Positions 26,925 through 35,982 of a stretch of DNA of 64,000 nt are shown here, piece after piece. The notes under the pieces were generated by a model. The model was not told where the DNA came from. It ran no database searches and was given only the letters and a program-made list of their open reading frames with translations. Both the position numbers and the translations under genes were made by a program. Position 1 is the stretch's first letter. Each line of letters opens with the position of its first letter. The DNA comes from G965222335 sp965222335 (GTDB lineage: Bacteria > Pseudomonadota > Gammaproteobacteria > Pseudomonadales > Halieaceae). The stretch spans positions 1,054,001 to 1,118,000 of the forward strand of contig OZ244944.1 in NCBI GenBank assembly GCA_965222335.1, given 5' to 3'.

Positions 26925-27520
26925 GCCTGCAACTCCCGCGCAATACGGGCAACCCGGCGCCCGAGGGCACGACACAGGGACGCCTCGGTGTCATCCAGCG
27001 AGCGCCCGTTGTCATGCCCGGCCCAGTGCGAGGCGCCATAGGGTGTGCCGCCGGATTCGCTGCGCATCAGGCCGGCTTCGCCATAGGGTAGACCCGCGAG
27101 GAGCATGCCGTGATGCAGGAGCGGCAGCATCATACTCAGCAGGGTACTCTCCTGACCGCCGTGAATGCTGGAGGTGGAGGTGAACACCGCCGCCGGCTTG
27201 TCTACCATGGCGCCGCTGAGCCACAGACCCGAGGTCTGGTCGATAAAGTATTTCAGTGGTGCCGCCATATTGCCAAAGCGGGTTGGGCTGCCGAGCACCA
27301 GCCCGGCGCAGTCCCGCAGATCGTCCTGCTCACAGTAGAGGGGTCCGTCATCCGGTATTTCCGCCACGCTCTGCTCGGCACAGGACGATACCGCGGGCAC
27401 CGTGCGCAGGCGCGCCTCAACGCCCTCTTCCAGGGCCACGCCGCGCGCGACATGGCCCGCCATCTCCGCCACCGCGCCGTGCCGGCTGTAATACAATACG
27501 AGAATATAGGGACTGGCCAT
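26921..27520 (-). CDS. wrbA: NAD(P)H:quinone oxidoreductase, WrbA-type flavodoxin fold
   Basis: 199 aa. Flavodoxin start ILVLYYSRHGAVAEMA (FMN phosphate loop), GLVLGSPTRFGNMAAPLKYFID (FMN ring contacts) and AAVFTSTSSIHGGQESTLLSMMLPLLHHGM, followed by GGTPYGASH. Two-electron reduction of quinones in the cytoplasm protects against redox cycling. It starts directly at the end of the ArsC-like gene and overlaps DUF2069. Normal length. Confidence 0.92.
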   Translation of the reverse strand: MASPYILVLYYSRHGAVAEMAGHVARGVALEEGVEARLRTVPAVSSCAEQSVAEIPDDGPLYCEQDDLRDCAGLVLGSPTRFGNMAAPLKYFIDQTSGLWLSGAMVDKPAAVFTSTSSIHGGQESTLLSMMLPLLHHGMLLAGLPYGEAGLMRSESGGTPYGASHWAGHDNGRSLDDTEASLCRALGRRVARIARELQA

Positions 27521-27877
27521 TCAGGCCGGATCCAGCAGGGCCAGCACATTCTCCGGCGGGCGCCCGAGGACCGCGCGTGCACCGCGCACCACCACCGGGC
27601 GCTCGATCAGGCGCGGATGCGCCGCCATCGCCCGCAGCAGCTCGGCTTCACTGGCGTCAACGCCCAGACCCAGGGCCCGGTACTCGTCCTCGCCGCGCCT
27701 GACAAGCGCCGACGCAGGCAGTTCGAGCTTCGCCAGCAATGCCCGCAGCTCCGCCTCTGAAGGGGGCGCCTCAAGGTAACGAATCACTTCCGGGGTGACG
27801 CCGTTCTCCTCCAGCAGCGCGAGCGCAGCGCGCGACTTGGAACAGCGCGGGTTGTGATAAATCAGGTATTCACTCAA
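27521..27877 (-). CDS. ArsC-family reductase (YfgD-like, thioredoxin fold)
   Basis: 118 aa if TTG at 27877 is used, preceded by GGGAG at a good distance and giving the usual start SEYLIYHNPRCSKSR; a GTG at 27895 is an alternative. Active Cys is in HNPRCSKSRAAL (Cys12). The conserved Arg region LVRRGEDEYRALGL and the C-terminal RPVVVRGARAVLGRPPENV with RP motif match glutaredoxin-type arsenate reductases. No ars operon partners are present; it sits with wrbA, as YfgD-type proteins often do, so true arsenate reduction is not certain. Confidence 0.88.
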   Translation of the reverse strand: MSEYLIYHNPRCSKSRAALALLEENGVTPEVIRYLEAPPSEAELRALLAKLELPASALVRRGEDEYRALGLGVDASEAELLRAMAAHPRLIERPVVVRGARAVLGRPPENVLALLDPA

Positions 27878-27986
27878 AGCAGAAACTCCCGGCACTCAAA
27901 AGGCCGACATTATAGCAAAGGCAGGCCCGGCCCTCTCGTGCTGGGCTCTATCGTGCTACAGCGGGGCCGCATGCCATAATTGCGCC

Positions 27987-29216
27987 ATGGAACGGATACA
28001 GCAATTCATTCACCGGCTCTGGCCGCGCCTGCGCTACCTGGGCAAGCGCTTTGGCGAGGACCGCTGCTCGGACAACGCAGCGGCGCTCACCTACATGAGC
28101 CTGTTCGCCCTGGTACCCCTGCTCACGGTGCTCTATACCATGGCCTCGGCGGTGCCGGCGTTCCAGGGCATGGAGCATGAAATCCAGGACTTGCTGTTCC
28201 GCCACCTGCTGCCGGAGACAAGCTCTGAGCTGGAGAGTTATCTCAGCGACTTCTCCCGCCAGGCCAAGAACCTGACCGGTTTCGGTATCGCCTTCCTGAT
28301 CGTGACCGCGGTGTTGATGCTGCGCAATATCGAGAAAGCCTTCAACATGATCTGGCGAACCCGGGAAAACCGCAGTGCGGTATCGAGTTTCCTGAGCTAC
28401 TGGGCGGTGCTCAGCCTCGCGCCGCTGACCATCGGCGCCGCCCTGGGTATCGGCACCTACCTGAACTCGCTGGCCGTGATGGTGGAGGACTACGACATCA
28501 TCGGCGCCGGCAACCTGTTGCTGGGGGCCTCGCCGCTGTTACTCAGCACCCTGGGATTTACCCTGCTGTACGTCACCGTGCCCAATTGCCGCGTGCCCTT
28601 TCGCCATGCGCTGGTGGGTGGCCTGGTCGCCGCGCTCGCCTTCAATACCGCGCGCTCGCTGTTTACCGACCTCGTGGTGGGGTCGAGCTACACCTTTATC
28701 TATGGAGCTTTTGCTGCGGTACCCCTGTTCCTGCTGTGGATCTACCTGTCCTGGATAATCGTACTGATGGGGGGCGTGCTGGTGCACAGCCTGTCCTCCT
28801 ACCAGACCCGGGCGCAGGCGGGGCGTCCCACGGTCCTCAAGGCCCTGGATGTGTTGTACCTGTTCTGGGTCCGGCAGAAGACCGGCGACGGCGTGCGCGA
28901 GCTGGAACTGCTGCGGGGCAGGATAGAGGTCGTGCGCGGCCTCGACAGTGAAACCTGGCGCGCGCTGCGCGACCTGTTTATCAGGAAAAATCTCCTCACC
29001 CAGAACCACCGCGGGCACTACTTCCTCAGCCGCGACCTGCACGGGATTACCTTCTGGCAGGTGAAAGAATGGGTCAATGCCGAACTGCCGCTGCAAGAGG
29101 AAGATATCGAAACCCACCTGCCCTGGCAGGACCACGCCTACGACCTGCTGAAGGCTCAGCGACAACAGCAGCGGGACGCCCTTAACATCAACCTCGTGGA
29201 GTTATTTGAACGATGA
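27987..29216 (+). CDS. YihY/virulence-factor BrkB family inner-membrane protein
   Basis: 409 aa. The membrane part (about 1-280) has six or so helices with family motifs: RCSDNAAALTYMSLFALVPLLTVLYT, FLIVTAVLMLRNIEKAFNMIW, SYTFIYGAFAAVPLFLLWIYLSWIIVLMGG. The cytoplasmic C-terminal about 120 residues contain a winged-helix-like section (TWRALRDLFIRKNLLTQN). Often called a tRNA-processing RNase BN, but that assignment is wrong for the family; the real role is unknown. It overlaps the following thioredoxin gene as ATGA. Confidence 0.9.
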   Translation: MERIQQFIHRLWPRLRYLGKRFGEDRCSDNAAALTYMSLFALVPLLTVLYTMASAVPAFQGMEHEIQDLLFRHLLPETSSELESYLSDFSRQAKNLTGFGIAFLIVTAVLMLRNIEKAFNMIWRTRENRSAVSSFLSYWAVLSLAPLTIGAALGIGTYLNSLAVMVEDYDIIGAGNLLLGASPLLLSTLGFTLLYVTVPNCRVPFRHALVGGLVAALAFNTARSLFTDLVVGSSYTFIYGAFAAVPLFLLWIYLSWIIVLMGGVLVHSLSSYQTRAQAGRPTVLKALDVLYLFWVRQKTGDGVRELELLRGRIEVVRGLDSETWRALRDLFIRKNLLTQNHRGHYFLSRDLHGITFWQVKEWVNAELPLQEEDIETHLPWQDHAYDLLKAQRQQQRDALNINLVELFER

Positions 29217-29644
29217 AAATCACCCTCGCTCTCACCCTGGTCCTGCTGCTGGGCGCCTGCACACCCGATGCCGGTGAAACATCGATTGCCGGCCTTCGGG
29301 GCAATTGGGTCCTGGTCAATTACTGGGCCGAATGGTGCAAGCCCTGCATCAAGGAGGTACCCGAACTGAATGAACTGGACCGCAAAAATGCCGATATCAG
29401 CGTCCTCGGCGTCAACTATGACGGGGTCAGCGGGCAGGCCCTGATAGACCAGGTCGAGAAACTGGGCATAGATTTCCCGACCCTGCCCACGGACCCCTCG
29501 GCAGAACTGGCAGTCCCGCGCCCCACGGTACTGCCAACTACCCTGATCATCGACCCGCGGGGAGAGGTACGGGAGGTTATGGTCGGCCCGCAAACCCTGG
29601 ACAGCCTGCAGCAAGCGGTGGACGCACTGCGCGCCGATGCCTGA
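29213..29644 (+). CDS. TlpA-like thioredoxin-fold lipoprotein
   Basis: 143 aa. Lipobox LLGAC with Cys16, then a TlpA/ResA fold with the redox motif WCKPC (Cys42, Cys45) in LVNYWAEWCKPCIKEVPEL, and the cis-Pro region VLPTTLIIDPRG. A membrane-anchored periplasmic thiol-disulfide reductase. It overlaps the brkB-like gene by 4 bases and the nitroreductase by 8, so three genes form a tight operon. Its client is unknown. Confidence 0.9.
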   Translation: MKITLALTLVLLLGACTPDAGETSIAGLRGNWVLVNYWAEWCKPCIKEVPELNELDRKNADISVLGVNYDGVSGQALIDQVEKLGIDFPTLPTDPSAELAVPRPTVLPTTLIIDPRGEVREVMVGPQTLDSLQQAVDALRADA

Positions 29645-30308
29645 CGCCGAGGACCGCCAGCCCCTGATCTTCAGCCCGTATTCCGAGGCGGAGATGCGAC
29701 GTCAGGCGAGGGCGTTCCGAGAGAGCCTGAGCCGCCGGCGCAGCGTGCGCGAATTCAGCGACCGGCCGGTGCCCAGGGACATCATCGAGGAGTGCCTGCG
29801 CGCCGCCGGTTCGGCGCCCTCCGGCGCCAACCGCCAGCCCTGGCATTTCTGCGTGGTCGGCGAACCGCAGCTGAAGAGCCGGATACGCGAGGCCGCGGAG
29901 GCGGAGGAGCGCGAGTTTTACGGGCGACGCGCAACCCGGGCGTGGCTGGACGCCCTCGCCCCCCTGGGTACGGATGCGCACAAGCCCTTCCTCGAGACTG
30001 CGCCCTACCTGATCGTGATATTCGCGCAGAAACACGGCATTGATGCCCAAGGCAACAAACAGAAGCACTACTATGTGCAGGAGTCGGTTGGCATCGCCAC
30101 CGGAATGCTGATCACAGCGCTTCACCTGGCGGGATTGGCCACCCTGACCCACACCCCGAGCCCCATGGGGTTTCTCAATGACCTGCTACAGCGCCCGCCC
30201 CGTGAAAAACCCGCCATGATTCTGGTTACCGGCTACCCGGCCGAGGGCGCCACGGTACCGGTAATCCAGCGCAAGCCCCTGGCGGACATCAGTAGCTTCC
30301 TGGAGTAG
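29637..30308 (+). CDS. Nitroreductase family, iodotyrosine-deiodinase-like flavoenzyme
   Basis: 223 aa. FMN-binding SRRRSVREFSDRPVP (about 32-46), AAGSAPSGANRQPWHFCVV (56-74), and C-terminal LAGLATLTHTPSPMGFLNDLL, GYPAEGATVPVIQRKPL. The line-up with vertebrate iodotyrosine deiodinase is striking: the APSGA-x3-PW segment, the acidic EAEEREFY lid, Lys116 in AHKPFLETAP, HYYVQESVGIATG and GYP-x3-ATVP-x3-RKPL. Bacterial homologues of this enzyme are known, including from Haliea. It could remove halogens from halotyrosines using FMN. It overlaps the thioredoxin gene. Substrate not proven by sequence. Confidence 0.85.
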   Translation: MPDAEDRQPLIFSPYSEAEMRRQARAFRESLSRRRSVREFSDRPVPRDIIEECLRAAGSAPSGANRQPWHFCVVGEPQLKSRIREAAEAEEREFYGRRATRAWLDALAPLGTDAHKPFLETAPYLIVIFAQKHGIDAQGNKQKHYYVQESVGIATGMLITALHLAGLATLTHTPSPMGFLNDLLQRPPREKPAMILVTGYPAEGATVPVIQRKPLADISSFLE

Positions 30309-30402
30309 GCTCCATGGGTTGAATGGACAGTCGTGGAGTGGGGAACTAACCTTGCCCCATCGAATCGCGGCGAAAATGGACGCGAAGCAGGAGGATCGAA
30401 AC

Positions 30403-31371
<969 letters not shown>

Positions 31372-31389
31372 AAGCCGGCGGTTCCGCGG

Positions 31390-31974
31390 TCAGCGCCGCA
31401 GCAGGGCCTGCAGTTTCTCGCTGACCGCGGGCCACTCGCTGTCCAGCACGCTGAAGTAAACCGAGTCGCGCAGGAAGCCCCCCTGGACCAGCATGTGCTG
31501 GCGCCGGACGCCCTCGCGCACCGCGCCAATGCGCTCCAGGGCCGTCTGCGAACGCAGGTTGCGGGCGTCAGTCTTGAATTCCACCCGCACGCAGCCCAGG
31601 CGCTCGAAGGCGTGGCGCAGCAAGAGGTACTTGGTCTCGGTATTGATGCCCGTTCGCTGCCACTCCTGCCCCAGCCAGGTCCAGCCGATCTCCAGGCCGC
31701 GGTGTTCCGGGCGGATATTCAGGAATCGGGTGCTGCCCGCCACCTTGTCCTTCTGGTTGGCGACAATCGCAAAAGGCAGCTGGTCGGGTGCCGCCAGCGC
31801 TTCGTCTATCCACTGCCGCGCGTCGGCCTGGTCGATAAAACAGCGCCTGGGCATGTAGGCCCAGTCAGCGGCACTGCAACCGCGCAGGTAGAGGCCCTGG
31901 GCGTGTGCCTGGCTCAGGGGCTCCAGGCGCACGAGAGCACCCTCCAGGGTTACCGGCTCCACCCGCATACTCAC
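31390..31974 (-). CDS. GNAT-family N-acetyltransferase (RimJ/RimL-like)
   Basis: 194 aa from GTG at 31974 (overlaps the preceding stop; ATG two codons later at 31968 is equally likely). GNAT features: LVRLEPLSQAHAQGLY, VAGSTRFLNIRPEHRGLEIGWTWLGQEWQRTGINTETKYLLLRHAF (acetyl-CoA site region), CVRVEFKTDARNLRSQTALERIGAVREGVRRQHM. This subgroup acetylates protein N-termini or small molecules. It is the second gene of an operon with the quinone oxidoreductase. Target unknown. Confidence 0.88.
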   Translation of the reverse strand: MSMRVEPVTLEGALVRLEPLSQAHAQGLYLRGCSAADWAYMPRRCFIDQADARQWIDEALAAPDQLPFAIVANQKDKVAGSTRFLNIRPEHRGLEIGWTWLGQEWQRTGINTETKYLLLRHAFERLGCVRVEFKTDARNLRSQTALERIGAVREGVRRQHMLVQGGFLRDSVYFSVLDSEWPAVSEKLQALLRR

Positions 31975-32942
31975 GGCTCGATCACCGTCGAGCCGCTGGT
32001 GCGACGCCCCTCCAGGTCACTATGGGCCCGGACAATATCCTCCAGTGCATAACGCTGCTTGATCTCCACCCGCAGGCGGCCATCTGCTACCCGGTCGAAC
32101 ACGTCCTGTGCAGACTGCAACAGCTCTTCCCGGCTCGCGGTATAGCTGACCAGGGAAGGCCGGGTGACGTACAGCGAGCCGCCGTTGGCCAGGCGCTGCA
32201 GGTCCAGCGGTGGCGGCGCTCCGGAGGCGTTACCAAAGCTGACCAGCAGGCCGCGGGGGCGCAGGCAGTCCAGGGACGCGTCAAAGGTATCCCGCCCCAC
32301 GCCGTCGTACACCACGGGCAGCCCCGCACCCCCCGTCAGTTCGGCCACCGCTTCGGCCACATTCTGCTCCCGGTAATTGATCACGTGGGCAAAGCCATGC
32401 GCGCGCGCCAGTTCGGCCTTGTCCTCGGAACCCACGGTGCCGATCACCGTGACGCCCAGCTCACTCGCCCACTGGCCGAAGAGCAGGCCCACCCCGCCAG
32501 CCGCGGCGTGAAACAGGCAAGTGTCGCCGGGCTTGAGGGCAAAGCAGCGCTGCAGCAGGTATTCCACGGTCTGCCCCTTCAGCATCACGGCCGCGGCAGT
32601 GGCAAAATCCACCGCCGCCGGCAGGGGCACCAGGCGCGTGCCTGGCAGATTGAGCGCCTCGGCGTAGGCTCCAAAGCCCGCCGAGCAATAGGCGACCCGG
32701 TCGCCGACGGCAAATTCGGTGTCCTCGCCCACCGCGGTGACCACCCCGGCCGCTTCCATACCCAGGCCGGATGGCAGGGGAATGGGATACAGGCCGCTGC
32801 GATGATAGGTGTCGATAAAATTCAGGCCAATGGCCCGGTTCTCCACCTGCACCATACCCGGGCCGGGCTCTTCCAGCGCCACTTCCTGCAGGCTCATCAC
32901 CTCCGGAGCACCGGTTTGGGTAATTCGTACTGCCCTTCTCAT
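31971..32942 (-). CDS. NADPH:quinone oxidoreductase (zinc-free MDR, QorA-like)
   Basis: 323 aa. MDR fold without zinc ligands: NRAIGLNFIDTYHRSGLYPIPLPSGLGMEAAGVV, then CLFHAAAGGVGLLFGQWASELGVTVIGTVGSEDKAELARAHG (NADPH site, AAAGGVG), VVYDGVGRDTFDASLDCL, and the C-terminal LEDIVRAHSDLEGRRTSGSTVI typical of QOR. It reduces quinones with NADPH in the cytoplasm. Divergent from the carrier gene at 33019; the gap holds a TATACT box at 32981-32986. Confidence 0.93.
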   Translation of the reverse strand: MRRAVRITQTGAPEVMSLQEVALEEPGPGMVQVENRAIGLNFIDTYHRSGLYPIPLPSGLGMEAAGVVTAVGEDTEFAVGDRVAYCSAGFGAYAEALNLPGTRLVPLPAAVDFATAAAVMLKGQTVEYLLQRCFALKPGDTCLFHAAAGGVGLLFGQWASELGVTVIGTVGSEDKAELARAHGFAHVINYREQNVAEAVAELTGGAGLPVVYDGVGRDTFDASLDCLRPRGLLVSFGNASGAPPPLDLQRLANGGSLYVTRPSLVSYTASREELLQSAQDVFDRVADGRLRVEIKQRYALEDIVRAHSDLEGRRTSGSTVIEP

Positions 32943-33018
32943 GCCGCCCTCTCTCGCGCCGTGTCAGTGGCGAATCAGGGTATACTGCCGATGATCAAGC
33001 GACAATAAGCAAGCAGGC

Positions 33019-34638
33019 ATGCACCGCCGGTTCACCACCACGGAACGCTTTTTCTCCCTGTTCACGACCCTGCGCCCCGGCGAGGGGAGAGCGGCGCTGA
33101 CCCTGTGCCTGCAGGCCTTCGCGCTGATGCTTGCCTACTATCTGCTGAAGGTTATCCGGGAACCCATGATCCTGGCCGAGGGCTCGGCCGAGCTCAAGGC
33201 TTACTCCACGGCTCTGCAGGCCCTCTTGTTGATGCTGATCGTGCCCCTGTTCGCGGCCATGTACCGGCGCTTTCGGCAACGCGCGGAGAAGCACCACCTC
33301 TACCGCAACACGCTGCTGTTTTTCACCGGCAACCTGCTGCTATTCGCCCTGGCCCAGGCCAGTGGCCTCAAGGTGGCGATCGCCTTCTACGTGTGGCTGG
33401 GCATTTTTTCGGTGATGGTACTGGCCCTGTTCTGGGCCTTCGCCGCCGACCTTTTCAACCTGCGGTCGGGGCAGCGCATCTTTCCATTGGTCGCTGCTGC
33501 ATCTGCGGCCGGCGCCCTGATCGGGGCGGGGGTCGCCGCCGACCTTGACCGGCTGCTGGGCCACGCCGGGGTGATGGCCCTGGCCGCCCTGCTGTTGGCG
33601 CTGCCTACCCTGCTCGCGCGGCACACCGAATACAAGGTGCCCGATGGTTCACGCGCGGTCTCCGGCGAGGACAGCGGGGTGCGTCCCGCGTACCGGATAC
33701 TGCAGGGCTTCCTGATTGTCTGGCACAGTCCCACCCTGCGCTACATTACCGGTTTGGTCGTGCTGCTCAACCTGATCAATACCAACGGCGAGTACATCCT
33801 CGCCAGTTTCGTCACCGGGCGCGCCGCCGACCTGGACCCGATGGCGAGCGATCGCTTTATTACCGGGTTCTATTCCACCTACCTGTTTCTCACTACCGGC
33901 CTGGGTTTTCTGATTCAACTGTTCCTGGTGGCGCGCATCTACGATCGCATCGGCATTTCCGGGGCCCTGTATGTCCTGCCCGTGCTGATGATTATCAACT
34001 ACAGCCTGATGGCGATCCTGCCCGTGCTCGCGGTAGTGCGCGTCGCCATGATCCTGGAGAACAGCGTCAACTACTCCCTCGGTGCGACCACCCGACACGC
34101 CCTCTTCCTCCCGGTACCGCGAGAAGAAAAATACGTGGGCAAGCACACTATTGATACCTTCTTCTTCCGTGTGGGCGACGTCCTCTCCGGGAGCTTTGTG
34201 TTCCTCGCAGGCACCCTGATCGGGCTGGAGCTGGTGGGCTTTGTGCTGGTGAATGCTGCCCTGGCGGGTCTCATGCTGCTGCTGTGCGTGGCCATCGCCC
34301 GGCTTCATCGCAGCAATGCCCGGCGCAGCCTGCGCAATCAGCCCCCGGTCGCCGCCGGAGAACTGGAGGACCTGCATATCCCCGCAGGGCGGGTGACTTC
34401 CATGCAGGTCGCGGCGGATACCTTTTATGACCCCGATATTGGCGATGCCCTTCGCTACCTGGCCTTCGCCGGGCGCGATGAGCGCCTGCCCGCCTGGGTC
34501 AAGTTCGATGCCCTTAATCGACACTTCCGCTTTCACCCGCCATCGCAAACCCGGGGCAGCCTGCGTATCAGGGTGGTGGCGCGGGACTTTGACGGTCAGG
34601 AAGCGGAGATCAGCTTCACCGTGAGTTACGGCGCCTGA
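33019..34638 (+). CDS. NTP/NDP-exchange (ADP/ATP translocase)-like carrier with C-terminal cadherin-like domain
   Basis: 539 aa. About residues 20-430 are a twelve-helix carrier: YYLLKVIREPMILAEGSAELKAY, LFWAFAADLFNLRSGQRIFPLVAAASAAGALIG, VNYSLGATTRHALFLPVPREEKYVGKHTIDTFFFRVGDVLSG, which is the pattern of NTT-type translocases and their free-living relatives. After a basic segment (RLHRSNARRSLRN) the last about 95 residues read as a dystroglycan-type cadherin-like domain: NQPPVAAGELEDLHIPAG, ADTFYDPDIGDALRYLA, LPAWVKFDALNRHFR, GSLRIRVVARDFDGQEAEISF. Such a fusion is unusual. Its stop overlaps the convergent paralogue by 13 bases. Substrate unknown. Confidence 0.82.
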   Translation: MHRRFTTTERFFSLFTTLRPGEGRAALTLCLQAFALMLAYYLLKVIREPMILAEGSAELKAYSTALQALLLMLIVPLFAAMYRRFRQRAEKHHLYRNTLLFFTGNLLLFALAQASGLKVAIAFYVWLGIFSVMVLALFWAFAADLFNLRSGQRIFPLVAAASAAGALIGAGVAADLDRLLGHAGVMALAALLLALPTLLARHTEYKVPDGSRAVSGEDSGVRPAYRILQGFLIVWHSPTLRYITGLVVLLNLINTNGEYILASFVTGRAADLDPMASDRFITGFYSTYLFLTTGLGFLIQLFLVARIYDRIGISGALYVLPVLMIINYSLMAILPVLAVVRVAMILENSVNYSLGATTRHALFLPVPREEKYVGKHTIDTFFFRVGDVLSGSFVFLAGTLIGLELVGFVLVNAALAGLMLLLCVAIARLHRSNARRSLRNQPPVAAGELEDLHIPAGRVTSMQVAADTFYDPDIGDALRYLAFAGRDERLPAWVKFDALNRHFRFHPPSQTRGSLRIRVVARDFDGQEAEISFTVSYGA

Positions 34639-35948
34639 GCCGCCAGCAGGCGACGCCGCTGCCACAGTATCCCCAGCACCACCACGACGTTGATGGCCGC
34701 CAGCACCGCTACTGCGGGCAGGAAATCCATGGCCTGCAGGCCCAGCAGATTTAGGCCCGCGAAGATCAGGCCCGCCTGTAACAGGTCACCGAGGCGCTGG
34801 CCGAAGGGGTCAATCACCGCCCGCGCCTCGTACTTTTCCTGCCTGGACAGGGGCAGGTACAGCATCTGGCGCATGGTGTTCTGCAGGGAATAATCCAGGC
34901 TGTTGTCCACCACCTTGAAATAGCTGAACCAGGCCACCACTGGCAGCAGGGCCAGGGCGGTATAACCCAGCAGCACCAGCACCGGGGTGAACAGAAGGGC
35001 AAAACGGAAGCCCGCGTGGCGAATCATCCGGGAGACGACAAAATACTGGATCAGCACGCCCAAGAGGTTCACGGCAAAGTAAAACCGGCTGTAGAAGCGC
35101 CCCACGTAGGTCTCCTTGTCGACACCGATCTCGCCGTTTTCAGCGCCGGCGGCGTACAGGGACTCAAGCACCGAGGCGAGCAGGAATTCCCCGGTGGTGT
35201 TCACCAGGTTCAGCAGGATCACGAACAATGCCATCAGCAGCAGGTAGCGCCTGGAAAGCACCAGTTGGAAGCCCGCGAGGAGTGAGGGCCGGCTGATCGC
35301 CTCCGACGATGCCGGCTCGCCCCGGGAGCCCTCGGGTACTGCGCGACTCGCGAACCGGGCAGGCAGGCTCGCCAGCAGCAGGGTGACGGCACCGCAAACC
35401 ATCAGGCCGTAGGCGTCCAGGTGATCGACCAGCTGGGTAGACAGCGCAGAGCCCGCCCAGGCCCCGGTAGAAGCGCCCAGGGCCACGATCACAAACAAGC
35501 GCTCGCCCGCCTCGCGACTGTAGAGCTCGGACGCGAACGCCCAGAACTGGGCCACGATCATCACGCTGTAAGCGCCCAGCCAGACAAAATACACCACCGA
35601 TATCGAAAGACCCAGGTAGCGACCCCCCGCAGCGAATGCCAGCAGCGTGAGAACGCAGACCAGCGTGAAGGCGTACATGAAGCGGTCGCTGCTGAAACGA
35701 CGCGATAGTTTGCCGTAGACGGGAATGAACAATGCCAGCACCAGCGCCTGCAGGGCGACGGCGTAACTGCGGATTTCCGCCGTGCCCTCGGTGAGGATCA
35801 ACATCTCACGGGCCGGCTTGAGCAGATAGGCGGTGAACAGGATCAGGAACAGGCTGGCGAACATGGCGCCAATGGCCACGCCCTCACCGGGCTTTAGCTC
35901 CACCCCCAGCAGCAGCGTCCTGCGCAGTCCCTGCGGTATGGCCCTCAA
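34626..35948 (-). CDS. NTP/NDP-exchange-like carrier, paralogue of the neighbouring gene
   Basis: 440 aa from a TTG at 35948; a GTG at 35903 is the alternative and the start is uncertain. Twelve hydrophobic segments; YLLKPAREMLILTEGTAEIRSY, VAQFWAFASELYSREAGERLFVIVALGASTGAWAGS and LDYSLQNTMRQMLYLPLSRQEKYEARAVIDPFGQRLGDLLQ align with the convergent gene at 33019. The charged loop RQEKY-x-ARAVID is shared by the NTT-like family. Unlike its partner it has no extra C-terminal domain. The two genes end in each other (13-base overlap), as after an inverted duplication or deliberate pairing. Confidence 0.82.
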   Translation of the reverse strand: MRAIPQGLRRTLLLGVELKPGEGVAIGAMFASLFLILFTAYLLKPAREMLILTEGTAEIRSYAVALQALVLALFIPVYGKLSRRFSSDRFMYAFTLVCVLTLLAFAAGGRYLGLSISVVYFVWLGAYSVMIVAQFWAFASELYSREAGERLFVIVALGASTGAWAGSALSTQLVDHLDAYGLMVCGAVTLLLASLPARFASRAVPEGSRGEPASSEAISRPSLLAGFQLVLSRRYLLLMALFVILLNLVNTTGEFLLASVLESLYAAGAENGEIGVDKETYVGRFYSRFYFAVNLLGVLIQYFVVSRMIRHAGFRFALLFTPVLVLLGYTALALLPVVAWFSYFKVVDNSLDYSLQNTMRQMLYLPLSRQEKYEARAVIDPFGQRLGDLLQAGLIFAGLNLLGLQAMDFLPAVAVLAAINVVVVLGILWQRRRLLAAQAP

Positions 35949-35982
35949 AATCCAGCCGCGCTCCCGATCTCAGTGCACACCG

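Noticed and set aside
27521..27877. Arsenic resistance locus
   Set aside because: Only an ArsC-like gene is present; no arsB, acr3 or arsR nearby, and the YfgD type often lies with wrbA.
27987..29216. RNase BN
   Set aside because: The old name for this membrane family is known to be wrong; no nuclease motif is seen.
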